Part shown: positions 1 to 11,226 of the stretch, in pieces
Layout of the letters: each line of letters begins with the position of its first letter
How positions within the stretch are numbered: the first letter of the stretch is position 1
Origin: Heliocidaris tuberculata
Lineage: Eukaryota; Echinodermata; Echinoidea; Camarodonta; Echinometridae
Length of the DNA stretch: 64,000 nt
Assembly: GCA_025618425.1 (NCBI GenBank)
Contig: CM046844.1
Span: 13,080,580-13,144,579, forward strand
Direction: 5' to 3'
Position numbers and translations under genes: made by a program
Notes under the pieces: model-generated
What the model was told of the DNA's origin: nothing
Database searches by the model: none
Seen by the model: the letters and a program-made list of their open reading frames with translations, nothing else

Positions 1-213
1 CTAATATTGTAAAGAAAATTTGGAAAATGCAAGAAAAAAATGGGTTCATGAAAATATGAAATGCCAAGATTAATTAACATACATTATCTACATGTACTGC
101 ACTTATTTAAATCATACAGTGTGTTTCTTAAAATATCAACCCTGCAAGTCGACAAAGAAGTATATATGTAACTGCTTAAAAGATTTTGATATATAAAAAT
201 TCACTTAAATATA

Positions 214-412
214 CTGTATAAGTGGTTATTTTCGCGGTGGTTTTATTTTCGCGATTTTCGCGAGTCGGTCCTCGCGAAAATTTCCACTTCAATATATGGC
301 TGTTTATAGTAACAAAAACATCACAAAAATCGCGAAATTAAACCCTCGCGAATTTCCCTACATAGTCCAAAATCGCGAAAATATCTGTACGCGAAAAAAA
401 CAGCTTATACAG
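214..412. mobile_element. MITE with CTGTATAAG TIRs, TA-flanked
   Basis: About 199 bases with terminal inverted repeats CTGTATAAG / CTTATACAG bounded by TA on both sides. The interior is a run of TTTTCGCG/CGCGAAAA palindromes, so a single strand can fold along most of its length. No coding capacity. Confidence 0.7.
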
Positions 413-849
413 TAATTGAAAAGTTAAATTTCATTCTCAGAGACAATTAAAAATCACCAAAACAATTTTCAAATAATCAAATTGGCGAGAAGCACTCAAA
501 AAAACAACTTCACTCTGAAGCCTAAACCCAAGGCAAATAATTTAACATTTGACATCCAAAACAAAAAGAGAATATATGCTTATCTCAAAATAGTAAACAT
601 ATATGCTTATCTCAAAATAGTAAAAATATAAATATTCTTTTACATATTTACTTGAAGACATTGCAAGAAAATTTAGGCCGGGTACGATGAAAAGTAAGAT
701 CAAATAGTTCATACTGACTCAGCACAATCATAGCAGAGCAACAACACCCGCCACCACAGGCTGTGAGCTCCGCCGTGAGGAGCTCTCGGGCTCAAGATCA
801 CGGCAAAACAGCATGCAAGCAAAGGCACTTGACCAGCTAGTGCAAGCAG

Positions 850-890
850 TGTCTTCTCTGCACTACCCCTCCCCCCCCCCCCCCCCGATC
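850..890 (+). repeat. Poly-C tract
   Basis: A short homopolymer block in otherwise non-coding sequence. I saw no gene in 415-1170, only AT-rich DNA and this tract. Confidence 0.6.
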
Positions 891-1177
891 TCTCTGGCGC
901 ACGGTCACGTTATTTGCGCTTCAACTTGCTTGATGGCATACGCTGTTGCCGCCTTAGATTTCACAAATTAATAATAAAATCACTGATTTGGAGGTTGAGA
1001 TATTAATTTCTGATCAATTCAATTTAATTCATTTTATTGGTCCATGATATATCAAAATACATAGAAAATTAGCTTCCAATGGCTGATAATAAATTAATTA
1101 CGATAAATTACATGTATACATGAATGTGTGAAATAATGAGACATATAAATGGTGCACGTGCTACATGAATACATTAA

Positions 1178-1771
1178 AGGAGAATGAAACCCTGGGGAAA
1201 AATCAATTTTAATAAAAAGAGAGGATAGAAAGAAGCAATTTTTGAAAAAGTTCCATCAAAATTGGTAACGAAATGAGAAAGTTATGAAAGTTTGAAAAGT
1301 CTCAATTTAATTTCTATGGCGATCCTCAAATTGGCAATGACTGGTGACAAAGTGACAGGTTTAGTTGTACAACTCTCCATATGTTTTGTACACAAAATGT
1401 CATATTTTCCCCATTATCTCTCAAGGTGCATCTTGTCTCCTTCTTAGCTCAAGATATACATGTGTATCATGGGAAAATGTATTTGACACAACATATGTTG
1501 AGTTCACAAAAAGACAAGCAGCATCTTTAGAGATAATGGAGGAAATATGAAATTTTGTGTACACAAAACATATTGAGAGTTGTACTACCAAACCTGCCAT
1601 TTTGAAGCAACATTGCCAATTTGATGATCGCCACAGAAAGTAAATTGAGACTTTTCAAACTTTCATAACTTTTTCATTTCATAACCAATTTTGATGGAAC
1701 TTTTTGAAAATTGCTTCTCTCTATTCTCTCTTTTCATTAAAATGGATATTTCCCCTGGATTTTATTCTCCT
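1178..1771. mobile_element. TTAA-flanked foldback element, AGGAGAAT termini
   Basis: Long inverted repeats of about 170 bases per arm begin AGGAGAAT and end ATTCTCCT. Both ends abut TTAA (1174-1177 and 1772-1775), the target-site signature of piggyBac-like transposition. The 61-codon frame inside is low quality and unlikely to be a gene. Related ends occur at 35620-36547. Confidence 0.75.
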
Positions 1772-1779
1772 TTAAAAAT

Positions 1780-2830
1780 CTAAAAATTTAAGACAAAAGG
1801 CTAACTCCTAGGAAACTTACTTGACAATCTAAATCGGATCAAGTGGGAAATAAAAATCATGAACAAATTAGGAAGTAGGAAAAGAGAAAAGAACAGGGCA
1901 AGTAAAACAGGAGAATGAGGAGAGGGAACCTTTGAAACCAAATTAGACAGCTGCAGGCAAAGCCATACATGGTATGGTATGTGTGACTGTGTGTGTGCAG
2001 ATCAGTTGAGGAAGGTCGCTCAGGGGAAGAGAAAACTAGTTATCTAGTGACATTGTTATTGAAGGTGTGAGTTGAATTGAGAACAAAAGAAAACCTGAAA
2101 CAAGTGCAAGTGGACTTTGAAACACAAAGGCGAATACCAGAGTAATTGAAGCAGTAGTAGGCAGGGGCGGTGCTACAGGGGGGGCAGGGGGGCAGCCGCC
2201 CCCCCCCCCCTATCATTTTTCAAGCGAGCAAAAAAAAAAAAAAAGGAGGAAGAAGGGGGGAAAAAAGGAGATAGAGAAGGGGAAATGGAGAAAAGAAGGC
2301 TAGGCCATGCAATTATGACATAACTGTTATAGTCCTATTTGTTATTTCAAGACCCTTGACGTGCAACGTTGCTATACACGTCATTTTGCCCCCCCCCCTA
2401 TTTAAATACCCTTTCGCCGGCCCTGGTAGTAGGTGTATCGGGTCATTCATTATTTTGTGAAAATGAAGTATAAAATAGCAATAAATGACATTAATACTTC
2501 ATTGCACCGTTATCACAGTTTTGTCACCATTTTTTTAATCCAAAATTCCTTTACCTTCTCTTTATAGACCTAGATCTATATTTGGGACCAATATTACGGA
2601 AAAATTCTCAATTTTCAGAAAATAGACTCTAATCAAATTTTATTCAGAGGAAAAGAAATGTGGTTTTTAACAGACATTAACGTCACTCCTATTTTTGTCA
2701 CAACTCACAAGTTCTCATGATCTCATCTTCGGTGATTTTGAGTCACTCACAAACTGGCGCCTTCTAATGGTTTTGCAAGTGTCTACCACGCCAGGGCACA
2801 TATTTTTTTTACACAACTGTTTAGCCAAAT
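1780..2830. other. Non-coding, repeat-rich stretch
   Basis: Contains a poly-C/poly-A/poly-G cluster around 2165-2400 of the kind seen elsewhere here in 'ggcggatcca' repeats. No open frame with gene-like composition and no recognisable domain on either strand. Confidence 0.5.
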
Positions 2831-2835
2831 TCTAG

Positions 2836-2883
2836 AAGTGCTCTGTTAAAAGAATCTAAGTCGTCAGCGCTCATTCATGACCA
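2836..2883 (-). other. Empty-site relative of the 13107-13593 insertion
   Basis: Read on the - strand this segment matches the left flank (agcgctgaagactta) and right flank (ctcttttaccagagcactt) of the element at 13107-13593 joined directly, with a degenerate TTAA at the junction. It therefore looks like the uninterrupted version of the same dispersed repeat. Confidence 0.65.
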
Positions 2884-2939
2884 CCGCACCAGCAGTGCTA
2901 TGTGCACGAATAGGCCAGTGAAGGGAAGATGACACAGTA

Positions 2940-3816
2940 TTAGGATCGATAAATAAAGAAATAAATAAGGAAATAAAAGAGGATAGATTAAAGGGAAAAC
3001 AAAGAAATACTCAGTAAATGAGAAGAGGATAGATTAATGAAAAAAAACAAAGAAATAGATGAGGAAATAGAAGACGATACAGAAAAGAAAAAAACAAAAG
3101 AAATACATAAGGAAAGAACAAAGGCTATAGAAAAGGAAAAACAAAGAAATACAAAAGTAAAGAACAGAGGATATAGCAAAACAAAGAAATACATGAAGAA
3201 AGAGAAGTGGATAGATTCTAAGGGGGAAAGACAAAGAAATACACATGTACATACAAAAAGAACATCTAGGATATATATAAAGGAAAAACAAAGAAATGCA
3301 TAAGGAATGAGTAGAGGTAGATTATTGGAAAATTAACGAAGAAATATATGTAAAGAAAGAACAGAGGATATAAAAAGGAAAAACAAAAAAATACATAAGG
3401 AAAGAACAAAGGCTATAGAAAAGGAAAAACAAAGAAATACAAAATTAAAGACCAGAGGATATAGCAAAACAAAGAAATACATGAAGAAAGAGAAGTGGAT
3501 AGATTCTAGGGGGGAAAGACAAAGAAATACACATGTACATACAAAAAGAACATCTAGGATATATAAAGGAAAAACAAAGAAATGCATAAGGAATGAGTAG
3601 AGGTAGATTATTGGAAAATTAACAAAGAAATATATGTAAAGAAAGAACAGAGGATATAAAAAGGAAAAACAAAAAAATACATAAGGAATGAGTAGAGGAT
3701 AGATTATAGGAAAACAAAGAAATATATACAGAAAGAACAGATGACATAAAAATGAAAAACAAAGAAATATATAAAGAATGAGTAGAGGACAGATTATACG
3801 AAAACAAAGAAATATA
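2940..3816 (+). repeat. Polypurine minisatellite (left block)
   Basis: Degenerate units of about 45 bases around aaacaaagaaatacataagg and gaacagaggatatagaaaag. A higher-order period of about 288 bases is visible (3107 versus 3395). Open frames of up to 186 codons on the - strand are translations of this repeat (Phe/Leu/Ser/Tyr-rich), not a gene. The array resumes at 5402 after an insertion. Confidence 0.85.
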
Positions 3817-5401
3817 TGTGACCCGGCACCACAAAACCACCAAAAAGTCGCAAAAAATAATTTTTCTGATTTTATCATATTTAGATAGAACAAAGTCGAA
3901 GCTTTAAAATGATATATGACTCATTATAATTGCAACTTTCTAACCCATTTAATTCAGCGAATGAAAGGAGCTTGTAAGAGAGGTTTGCTGGTATTAAATA
4001 GGGAGGAAATGAGCTCTAAAGTTGAGGCCTATTCAAGCGTGCAGAGTAAGAAAACAAGAGAGAAAATCAATGGAGAGTGAATCAAAAGGCCATAGCACCC
4101 ACTATGAATGAATTGTCGGATTAGGTTGATATTTGGTAGGAGTGTTAAACATAGTTCATTCATTCTATTGCTAAGACTTCAAATTGTGAACTTTAGTTGT
4201 TCGAAAGTTATTATGATGCAAATGAGAGTGTTCTAATGGAAGATTAAGCGCACCTCGGTGGCCTGACACCTGCACTAGACAATGCCTATTCACTCCTTTA
4301 GGATGTCTTTCTTTGTTCCCTGTTACATAATACTGGTTTGTTACCTGTGTAGTCCTTCTGTTATCATACACTGAACTTGTAATTTAGCCTATAATTAACT
4401 TGAATAGGACTTACTCTTTTTCTTGTTCACAGTGATTAACCTATGCAATTTGTTTTACGTAGAACTTACATACTCTTTCCTTGCTCACATGCATGAATAA
4501 ACTTGATCGTTCGTCCTTTTTCAGACTGTTTCATCATCGAAATGGAACTTAAAACTGCTCTGTAATTTGCTTTCGTGACTACTGGTGAACTGTAATATCA
4601 GTATGATGAGATTGCTGAGAGTTTATTCTTTCTGTCAGTATAAAAATTATTAGGAAAAAGGTAATTCAAGGCCCGTGAGATTGCAGTGATTTTACGAGGG
4701 TGAGCGGTACCAATTACAAAAAGATCATACGGGAAGGCAAAGAATTAGGAAGAAACCGAAGCTGTGCGAAAAAAACTGGTCTAGAAAAACTGGTCTAGAA
4801 AAACTGTTAAAAATTCATCTTCTACTGTGTTTTAACCCTTTCAGGACACTTGACCACAAATTGTGGTTTGGCTGAATAACTTCTGATTCAGAGCCCTAAA
4901 AAATATACCAGATGCATGAGTAGAAAGAGAAAAAATTTCTGCACACACTATGTCCATTTTTGTTGCATGACCATATTACGTTTAATGCCAGGAATTTTAA
5001 AAAGGAGAATAAGCTTCAAAATCCTTAAATTGGCAACATATTGAGAGGTTCAAAATCACTGTTCTTATCAAAATTGGCAATTTTTTTTCAACTTTCGACT
5101 AAGTTTCTAATGATGTATATTGTTTTCCAAGACATTACATTTTGTTAGAACCATGTAGCACTAAAAGAGAAATATTAGTGTTGCCAATTTGAAGAACAAA
5201 ATGTGATCAATTTATCCCTTGAATAATTCCTGTCCTGAAAGGGTTAAGCATCCAGATTTTGATATAAGGTACAGAAAAGAACGATCTTTCAGTTAAACCA
5301 AAAATCCCAAAATAAAATTTTCCAACCCAAATTTCCATTTCAGCTGTTTACACAAAATCACGGGTTGCGACTTTTTGGTGGTTTCGTGGTGCCGGGTCAC
5401 A
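3817..5401. mobile_element. TIR element TGTGACCCGGCACCAC inserted in the minisatellite
   Basis: About 1585 bases bounded by inverted repeats TGTGACCCGGCACCAC / GTGGTGCCGGGTCACA of nearly 40 bases and flanked by TATA at both ends. Minisatellite units continue on each side, so the insertion postdates the array. It has no transposase frame. A shorter relative lies at 32679-33343. Confidence 0.8.
4836..5243. mobile_element. TTAA-flanked piggyBac-like MITE (CCCTTTCAGGACA), nested
   Basis: 408 bases with TIRs CCCTTTCAGGACA / TGTCCTGAAAGGG and perfect TTAA target duplications (4832-4835, 5244-5247). It sits inside the 3817-5401 element, which itself sits in the minisatellite. A second copy, split by further insertions, is at 34131-36576. 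Non-coding. Confidence 0.85.
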
Positions 5402-5870
5402 TATACAGAAAGAACAGATGACATAAAAATGAAAAACAAAGAAATATATAAGGAATGAGTAGAGGATAGATTACAGGAAAACAAAGAAATATATACAGAA
5501 AGAACAGATGACATAAAAATGAAAAACAAAGAAAAAAAATAAGGAAAGGACAGAGGATATTATAGAAAAGGAAAAACAGAGAAATATATAAGGAATGAAG
5601 AGAGGCCATAGAAAAGAAAACACATAGAAATAAGGAGAGAAGATGATATGGGAAAGGAAACCAAAAAATACAGAAAAGAACAGAGGATACAGAATTTAAT
5701 TTATTTGTTTTTCCTTTAATCTATCCTCTTCTCTTTCCTTATGTATTTCTTTGTTTTTCCTTTAATCTATCCTCTGATCTTCCTTTATGTATTTCTTTGT
5801 TTTCCTTTTCTATATCCTCTGTTCTTTTATTATGTAATTCTTTTTTTCTTTTCTATATCGTCTTCTCTTT
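5402..5870 (+). repeat. Polypurine minisatellite (right block) with inverted tail
   Basis: Continues the units seen at 2940-3816, then from about 5700 switches to the complementary polypyrimidine strand. This gives an inverted arrangement that could form a long hairpin or triplex. Confidence 0.75.
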
Positions 5871-6190
5871 CCTTTTGGTCATGTGTCAAGAAGTGGCCTC
5901 CCCAAAAGGGTGATACTGTTACACTTTTTGATTTCATGTTGAAGTAATGTTAAATTTTTTTCAAAACCATAAAAGCTGTTCCAACAAATTTGGTATCATT
6001 TCGAACGTCCATTACCATGCCTTTTGCCTGCAAAGTTTCATCAACGTAGGATATATAGGACTGGAGTTATAACATTCTTAAAGTTAGAACACCAGGGGTG
6101 GTGACGGAAGCGGCACTGCCAGAAGCGGCGCATTCTGTACAAAGTCAATAGGGAGCCATTCTTAGTCACGTGTGTGACCAAAAAACAGGG
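5871..6190. other. Terminal part of a large dispersed repeat
   Basis: The sequence gtcatgtgtcaagaagtgg resembles 12440-12480 in inverted orientation (ccaagtcatgacacatgacc). The minisatellite and this flank therefore belong to one repeat family with a second copy around 12430-14230. Confidence 0.45.
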
Positions 6191-6192
6191 AA

Positions 6193-6490
6193 TTGGGCTA
6201 TTGTGAGCGGGTCCGCTCGCTATTCATAAGAACCGCTATTCATAGAAAACCGCTATTCATTTAACACGCACTATGAATAGCGGTCCTTATGAGTGGTTAT
6301 GAATAGTGGTCCTTATGAATGGATGTCCTTATGGATAGCGGGGAAATTTGTCTATGGTTTGCTCGCTATTCAGAAGGACCGCTATTCGTACAAAACCGCT
6401 ATTCATTTAGTCACGCGTTATGAATAGCGGTCCTTATGAATAAGTGGTCCTTATGAATAGCGGTCCTTATGACTAGCGAGGTTACCCCGG
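6193..6490. repeat. Multi-hairpin repeat (ccgctattcata / tatgaatagcgg)
   Basis: About ten alternating direct and inverted copies of a 12-15 base motif, ccgctattcat and atgaatagcgg, form a dense palindromic cluster. It interrupts sequence otherwise shared with the CACGTG-motif repeat. Non-coding. Confidence 0.7.
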
Positions 6491-6631
6491 GAGCCCTATA
6501 ATTTTAATAACCTTCCAAGTGTGTTGGATTTTCATGTACATGTATATACAGCAAATACAGAGGTACATGGATTTAATAACAAAAAAAGGTCAATGATAAT
6601 ACCTGTTCTATGTCAGAGGTCAAAAAATTCA

Positions 6632-6647
6632 GGTCACGTGTGTGACC
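6632..6647. promoter_or_regulatory. GGTCACGTGTGTGACC palindrome (one of a series)
   Basis: An inverted GGTCAC/GTGACC pair around a CACGTG E-box core. Related copies lie at 6165-6178, 6836-6850, 6857-6871, 7810-7824, 7944-7958, 14028-14043 and 14201-14214. They recur at corresponding places in two copies of one dispersed repeat, so they are probably repeat-borne. Binding is untested. Confidence 0.4.
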
Positions 6648-7096
6648 TCGCACAGAAGCAGGTTTTTCAAACTCACATTTCATCTTTAAATCCTTCTGAA
6701 TTTTCAAAAGCTTCAATGTGCATATTAATGGTAGGTATATTTCATGGTACTATCTCTTCGAAAATAGCATTAATTCTGTTGAAAGTTGCATAAGATTTTT
6801 GTTATGTACATGTAATATTTTGTATCATGATGTATGGTCACGTGTGTGACATTGGGGGTCACGTGTGAAACATGCCATAGGTAATGTGTACAGATTTGGT
6901 GAACTATGGAAAAATCATAATATTTAGTATTTTTAATTCATTTTGCGATAGCTCTGTACATATTATCATCAATACGGTAGAAAGTGATTCTAAGGTCTTT
7001 TCTTTATGAAAAATAGCCATGAAACACATGATTTTTTTGTTTTTTTCATTTTCATACATTTATTGATATCGTTTATTGATATATTTATTGATATAG

Positions 7097-7403
7097 TGTA
7101 GAGGTGTTTTGGTCTAGTGGATAAGTAACTATAGTACTGCAGATCACAAGGTATGGGGTTCAATTGATTGCCATGGTACTAACGTCCTTTAGCAAGACAT
7201 TTATCTGCATTTGCCATGCTCGATCCATGTGTAGCAAGTGGGTACCTGTAGGATTTATTTCTTGAATGCACTGAGCACTACAATAACTGTTGTCTTGCTA
7301 AAAACCAGGGTAATAATACTTGCGGGGCCCTCAGAGAGAAAAGTAATTAGTACTGATGAGGTTACCCTGGGTAAACAAGACATAGTATTATTATTATTAT
7401 TAA
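7097..7403 (+). mobile_element. tRNA-derived SINE
   Basis: The head resembles a tRNA gene. Its A-box region is ggtctagtggataagtaact and its B-box-like region gggttcaattgattgcc, about 30-35 bases apart. A non-tRNA body follows and the tail is (ATT)n from about 7385. The acceptor stem does not pair well, so it is not a functional tRNA. Confidence 0.7.
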
Positions 7404-8250
7404 TTATTCTTATTATTGTTATCGTAATTATTATTATATTGATATTTACTATTATCCTTATAAGTAATATTCAGACCAAAGAATCAAAGTAGAAAAAAAT
7501 CAAAGTTTTCAAAGGTGATGTACATTCATCTTCAGCTTGATTTATAAACTATTTTCAGAAGCACATTTCCATTGGCCAATTACATGTATATTACATATAA
7601 TATATTATACGAAAGCTAATAACAATTTGATCATAATTTTATATACATGTAGGGTTATGCAATCAATTCAGAGGATTAAGCAAGAGGATTAAGCAAGAGG
7701 AATACAAGAAGTGAAAACAGAATTATTAGGTCAAGAAACTTAACAATAAAAGATGAAAAAGACTCTACACACGACTTGCCCAGTACATGCACTTGACCAT
7801 TTGCACTCAGGTCACGTGTGTGACAAAGTTAGTTGTCAATATTTAAAGAACGAGAATCATATTTGGAATAATATTTGGTGACAGGAAAAATATAGATTAT
7901 CCAAATTGTATTTTTCAAATAGCATAAACTTTTTATGTTTTGGGGTCACATGTGGGACATCAGAATTACTTAATTATGCATGTTAATTATTCCATAATGC
8001 ATAGACAAATTTTCTTTTTCCTTCAACTTAATTACTTGCAAAAGGACCTGGGAAGGGTATGATTTCACTATATAGTGGCAACACCATAATGAGAGATGAC
8101 TATTATACAGTGAAAAAAAGATTTTTTTTTTCTTAAATTTATGCCAATGTAATTGTATGCAAATTAGCATAAATGGGTCTTCAATTAAAAAAGAAAATGT
8201 GCTCCATGTAACTTTAGACATTACTCTTCAAGAATATACTATTCAAAAAC
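7404..8250. other. AT-rich non-coding repeat body
   Basis: Contains a tandem gaggattaagcaa duplication near 7670-7695 and two CACGTG-type palindromes. No gene-like open frame. Confidence 0.45.
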
Positions 8251-9035
8251 AGCAAGAACTAGAGGGGCCGTCAAAGGCGGCAGACCCACGCCTTGGCGGT
8301 GCTACAGAGTAGTTGCAATACTATACTATGGGGTCAAAACTGAAATCTACATTGGGTGATTTCACGCTCGGTGTTGGTGTTTGTGGTTAGTGTTTATTTT
8401 GCCGCGAAATCATGATCTAACACCGACTATGAAATGAGAAAAAAATCAGTCGGTGTTAGGTGTTGACCTCTGATTTTCTGACGTAGTTCCGGTTGCCGGT
8501 GTTTAATTTTTGTCAGATGTTGTCTGCTGAACCGAGCTCGGCAGCCGGTGTTTAATTTCATGTACAAAATTCCGTTCACTAACACTATACCCTAGGGATT
8601 AAGAAATTTTCATTTCACGTTCGGTGTTGGTGCTGGTGTTGCTACTTGTATGCTAGATACGGGAAATTTGGGGGATTAGCCCTGAGAAATAAAGTCAGTA
8701 GGCATCATTCGAAGTTAATTTTACAGGTGTTATGAGGTATTATGTTCATATAGGTCTGAAATTAAATCTAGGCCAACATTTAGTCCAACGTTCGATCTAG
8801 AGCACACGGAAAGGAACTAGATCTACCTTTGCTTTTTAAAGGGGCGGAATGAGTGAATAAAAAATCCTACTTAGTTTTTTTTCCAGATAGATTTGATAAA
8901 TATGATGTTCGATATTCCGTAGTAAAAGACCCAGAGAATCCACATTATTGACATGAGTTCTAAATCAACAATCACAATGCAAAAGTAATGAAACTTCACG
9001 GCTAATCTGAGCCGATGCCCGAAATTTGGCCGTTT

Positions 9036-9119
9036 GCCATGTACGCGCTGGGCCGTCCGATCCGGCGTCTAGCTGCATTAGCTACCGCAGCATTTTCTGC
9101 TGCAAGTGAGTAACTCGAG
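9036..9119 (+). other. Possible small first exon (uncertain)
   Basis: ATG at about 9040 opens MYALGRPIRRLAALATAAF, an Arg/Ala-rich amphipathic-looking stretch like a mitochondrial presequence, running into GCTGCAA|gtgagta, a strong donor. No downstream exon was recognised and the segment lies in repeat-like DNA, so it may be chance. Confidence 0.15.
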
Positions 9120-9183
9120 AGAAATTAAATCTAAACTTACTGTTCCTATCAATACTATCCATTTCTGTGAAGTTTCTTACCGG

Positions 9184-9312
9184 GCATCGTTTCATCAAAC
9201 CGTCATAAGTACAAGTTCGCCGACATCCTATTGAAACGCGTGTTAATTTTAATACACGCGTTTCAATGTGATGTCGGCGAACTTGTACTTATGACCGTTT
9301 GATGAAACGCTG
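9184..9312. repeat. Near-perfect hairpin, about 60-base arms
   Basis: The left arm ggcatcgtttcatcaaaccg continues through acaagttcgccgacatc to gaaacgcgtgttaa. The right arm mirrors it with only a few mismatches and a loop of a few bases. Probably a foldback MITE. Confidence 0.75.
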
Positions 9313-9412
9313 CCCCGGTCTCTAGATCAAATAAGGATTGCTTTTAGAATCACCGGACTACTCGGGCAATTTTACGATATTCTAGACTAATAATTCAGTA
9401 GTTAAAAACATT

Positions 9413-9596
9413 TTTTTCTTCTTCGTTGAGAATGGTGCTGACGCCATTACCAGTGTATATTATATGTAAAGATCACCGTTTCGCACGTATACACCGCTGT
9501 TCAGATTTAAGGAGCCGATACCGATATCCCAACAAAGCGCATCGATAGCTTAACACTGGTAATGGCGTCAGCACCATTCATTCTCAACGAAGAAGA
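9413..9596. repeat. Inverted repeat ttcttcgttgagaatggtgc, foldback element
   Basis: Arms of about 40 bases (tcttcgttgagaatggtgct and gacgccattaccagtgt, mirrored at 9555-9595) enclose about 95 bases. Non-coding. Confidence 0.75.
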
Positions 9597-10138
9597 CTAG
9601 AAGGTCACACAGAATTTGCAGGAATCAACCAATCATCACCAAAATTTAATCAATTCTTTCCTGTCACTATCCAAACAATCCCTGAAAATTTGGTGCAAAT
9701 CCGTTCACCCGTTCTCTAGTTATCTTGTACACAAACAAACAAACAAACAAACAAACAAACAAACATACAAACATACGGAACCCTTTACATAACCCTGCAG
9801 ATTTTATCGGCGTGGGTAATGAACTTCATTTTTTTCAAGTTTCACTTTACAAAGAATGGCCCATGAGAAAATTCACATTTTATTACAATTTTTGGAAAAA
9901 TGCTTATCTTTGTCAAAATTTAGCAACTTGTGACTACAAATTTGGTATGAAATTAAAGCTTACATACTCAACTGTATTGTCTTGTGATTACAAAGTAAGG
10001 TTGGCTGAGCAAAAGTAGTGTATGAAACTGAAATACCAGGAATTTTAGTTCAAAAGTGGCACTGCAAGCACTAGGTTAAAAAAATATTAAAAATTTGACA
10101 CTTTTGGATCACTGATAAGTTAAAAATTATAATTTGTA

Positions 10139-10600
10139 TTAGACTGAGATTTTCACATTGTAAGGTTGGAGGTTGTCAAATTCAATTGGAGTACGTTTCA
10201 TGACATTTGTTTGAATACTATTCTTAAAACAATGTTCTGAATTTTTAATTTGTTTTTCACTTTGAGAAATATCAAGGCCACAAAATCTGTGTGTACATGT
10301 ATGAGTAATTAATTCAGAGCATAACAATTGCTATTGGGCATGCATTGGAGCTTAAATTCCAGAGCATCTCTTTTAACCCAGAGTCATGACTGTGGACAGC
10401 AAAATTTTGGCAGAATTGACAGACGATACACAGTGGTATTGTTGTGTTCTGAATTAAATACTGATACACACATATTTGTGGCCTTGAGTTTTCAAAAAGT
10501 GAAAATCTAATTTGATAATCAGAACATTATGGAGAGAATATTGATGAAGGAAATTTCATAAAATTTACTCCATGCAACTTGGTAACATTCAGCTTTACAA
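10139..10600. mobile_element. Foldback element, copy 1 (related to 42330-42960)
   Basis: Long degenerate inverted repeats: the left arm holds the reverse complement of the segment attctgaattaa...ttgtggccttga found in the right arm. The same sequence family appears at 42330-42960, where the loop is larger. Small frames here are shadows of the repeat. Confidence 0.55.
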
Positions 10601-11226
10601 TGTGAAACCTCAGTTTGAGAAAAGTTATAGCTTTTGAGTTATTAGCCATCAAAAGTGTCAAAATGTTTGTCCGACACCCTGTCCAATGTCAGTGGAAAAT
10701 TTTGATTTTTAAGCAAATTTGGGGAAATATTATTTTTGTCAAAACTTGTCATATGGGTACAAATTTGGTACCAAATTAAAGCTATCTCACACTTCTTTAC
10801 TGTCTTATTATTGGAAAGTATGTTTGGCTATGCATGCAATAACAAATGATATAAAACATCATACAACGACACTTGAAAGTTTTTGAATTTTTTTCATAAG
10901 TTTGGGTGATTTTTTTCATTATTACACAATTATAAACCCTGGACAATTATACGTTGTTGTAAGGATCTGAATCAATTTTTTAAGAATATAACATTTTGAT
11001 TGCCATAGGAGGGCCTAAGAAAAAGTTATGATGAAAACAACAAGAAAACAGAAAAATATCAAAAATTTCTTATTCAAGTCCATGTAAATCTCGTATCTTA
11101 CACCTACAATGTATGTCAATTTTGAATGCATATTTAGATTCCTTGTGTAATTGTCAGGAAATTATGTATACTTTTTCTATCATACACTGTAGGTAGTATT
11201 AAGGAGATATAGGCTTTTAAAGTTAA
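10600..11226. other. Non-coding AT-rich repeat stretch
   Basis: Shares gtcaaaacttg...gggtacaaatttggtac-type sequence with 9890-10010, suggesting a local duplication. No gene is visible. Confidence 0.45.

Larger units (their letters stand above)
8255..9830. mobile_element. Composite repeat element with internal palindromes
   Basis: Bounded by similar ends (gcagacccacgccttggcgg at 8280 and atcggcgtgggtaatgaact near 9808, inverted to each other). Inside are a (caaa)n tract at 9728-9770, tandem ggtgttggtg segments at 8360-8660 and two long hairpins listed separately. The boundaries are inference. Confidence 0.4.

Noticed and set aside
3333..3893. 186-codon frame on the - strand
   Set aside because: Translation of the polypurine minisatellite: only Phe/Leu/Ser/Tyr/Ile-rich repeats, no domain, and it runs into the TIR of an inserted element.
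7097..7172. tRNA gene
   Set aside because: A and B box-like motifs are present but the stems do not pair and the body continues into a SINE with an ATT tail.
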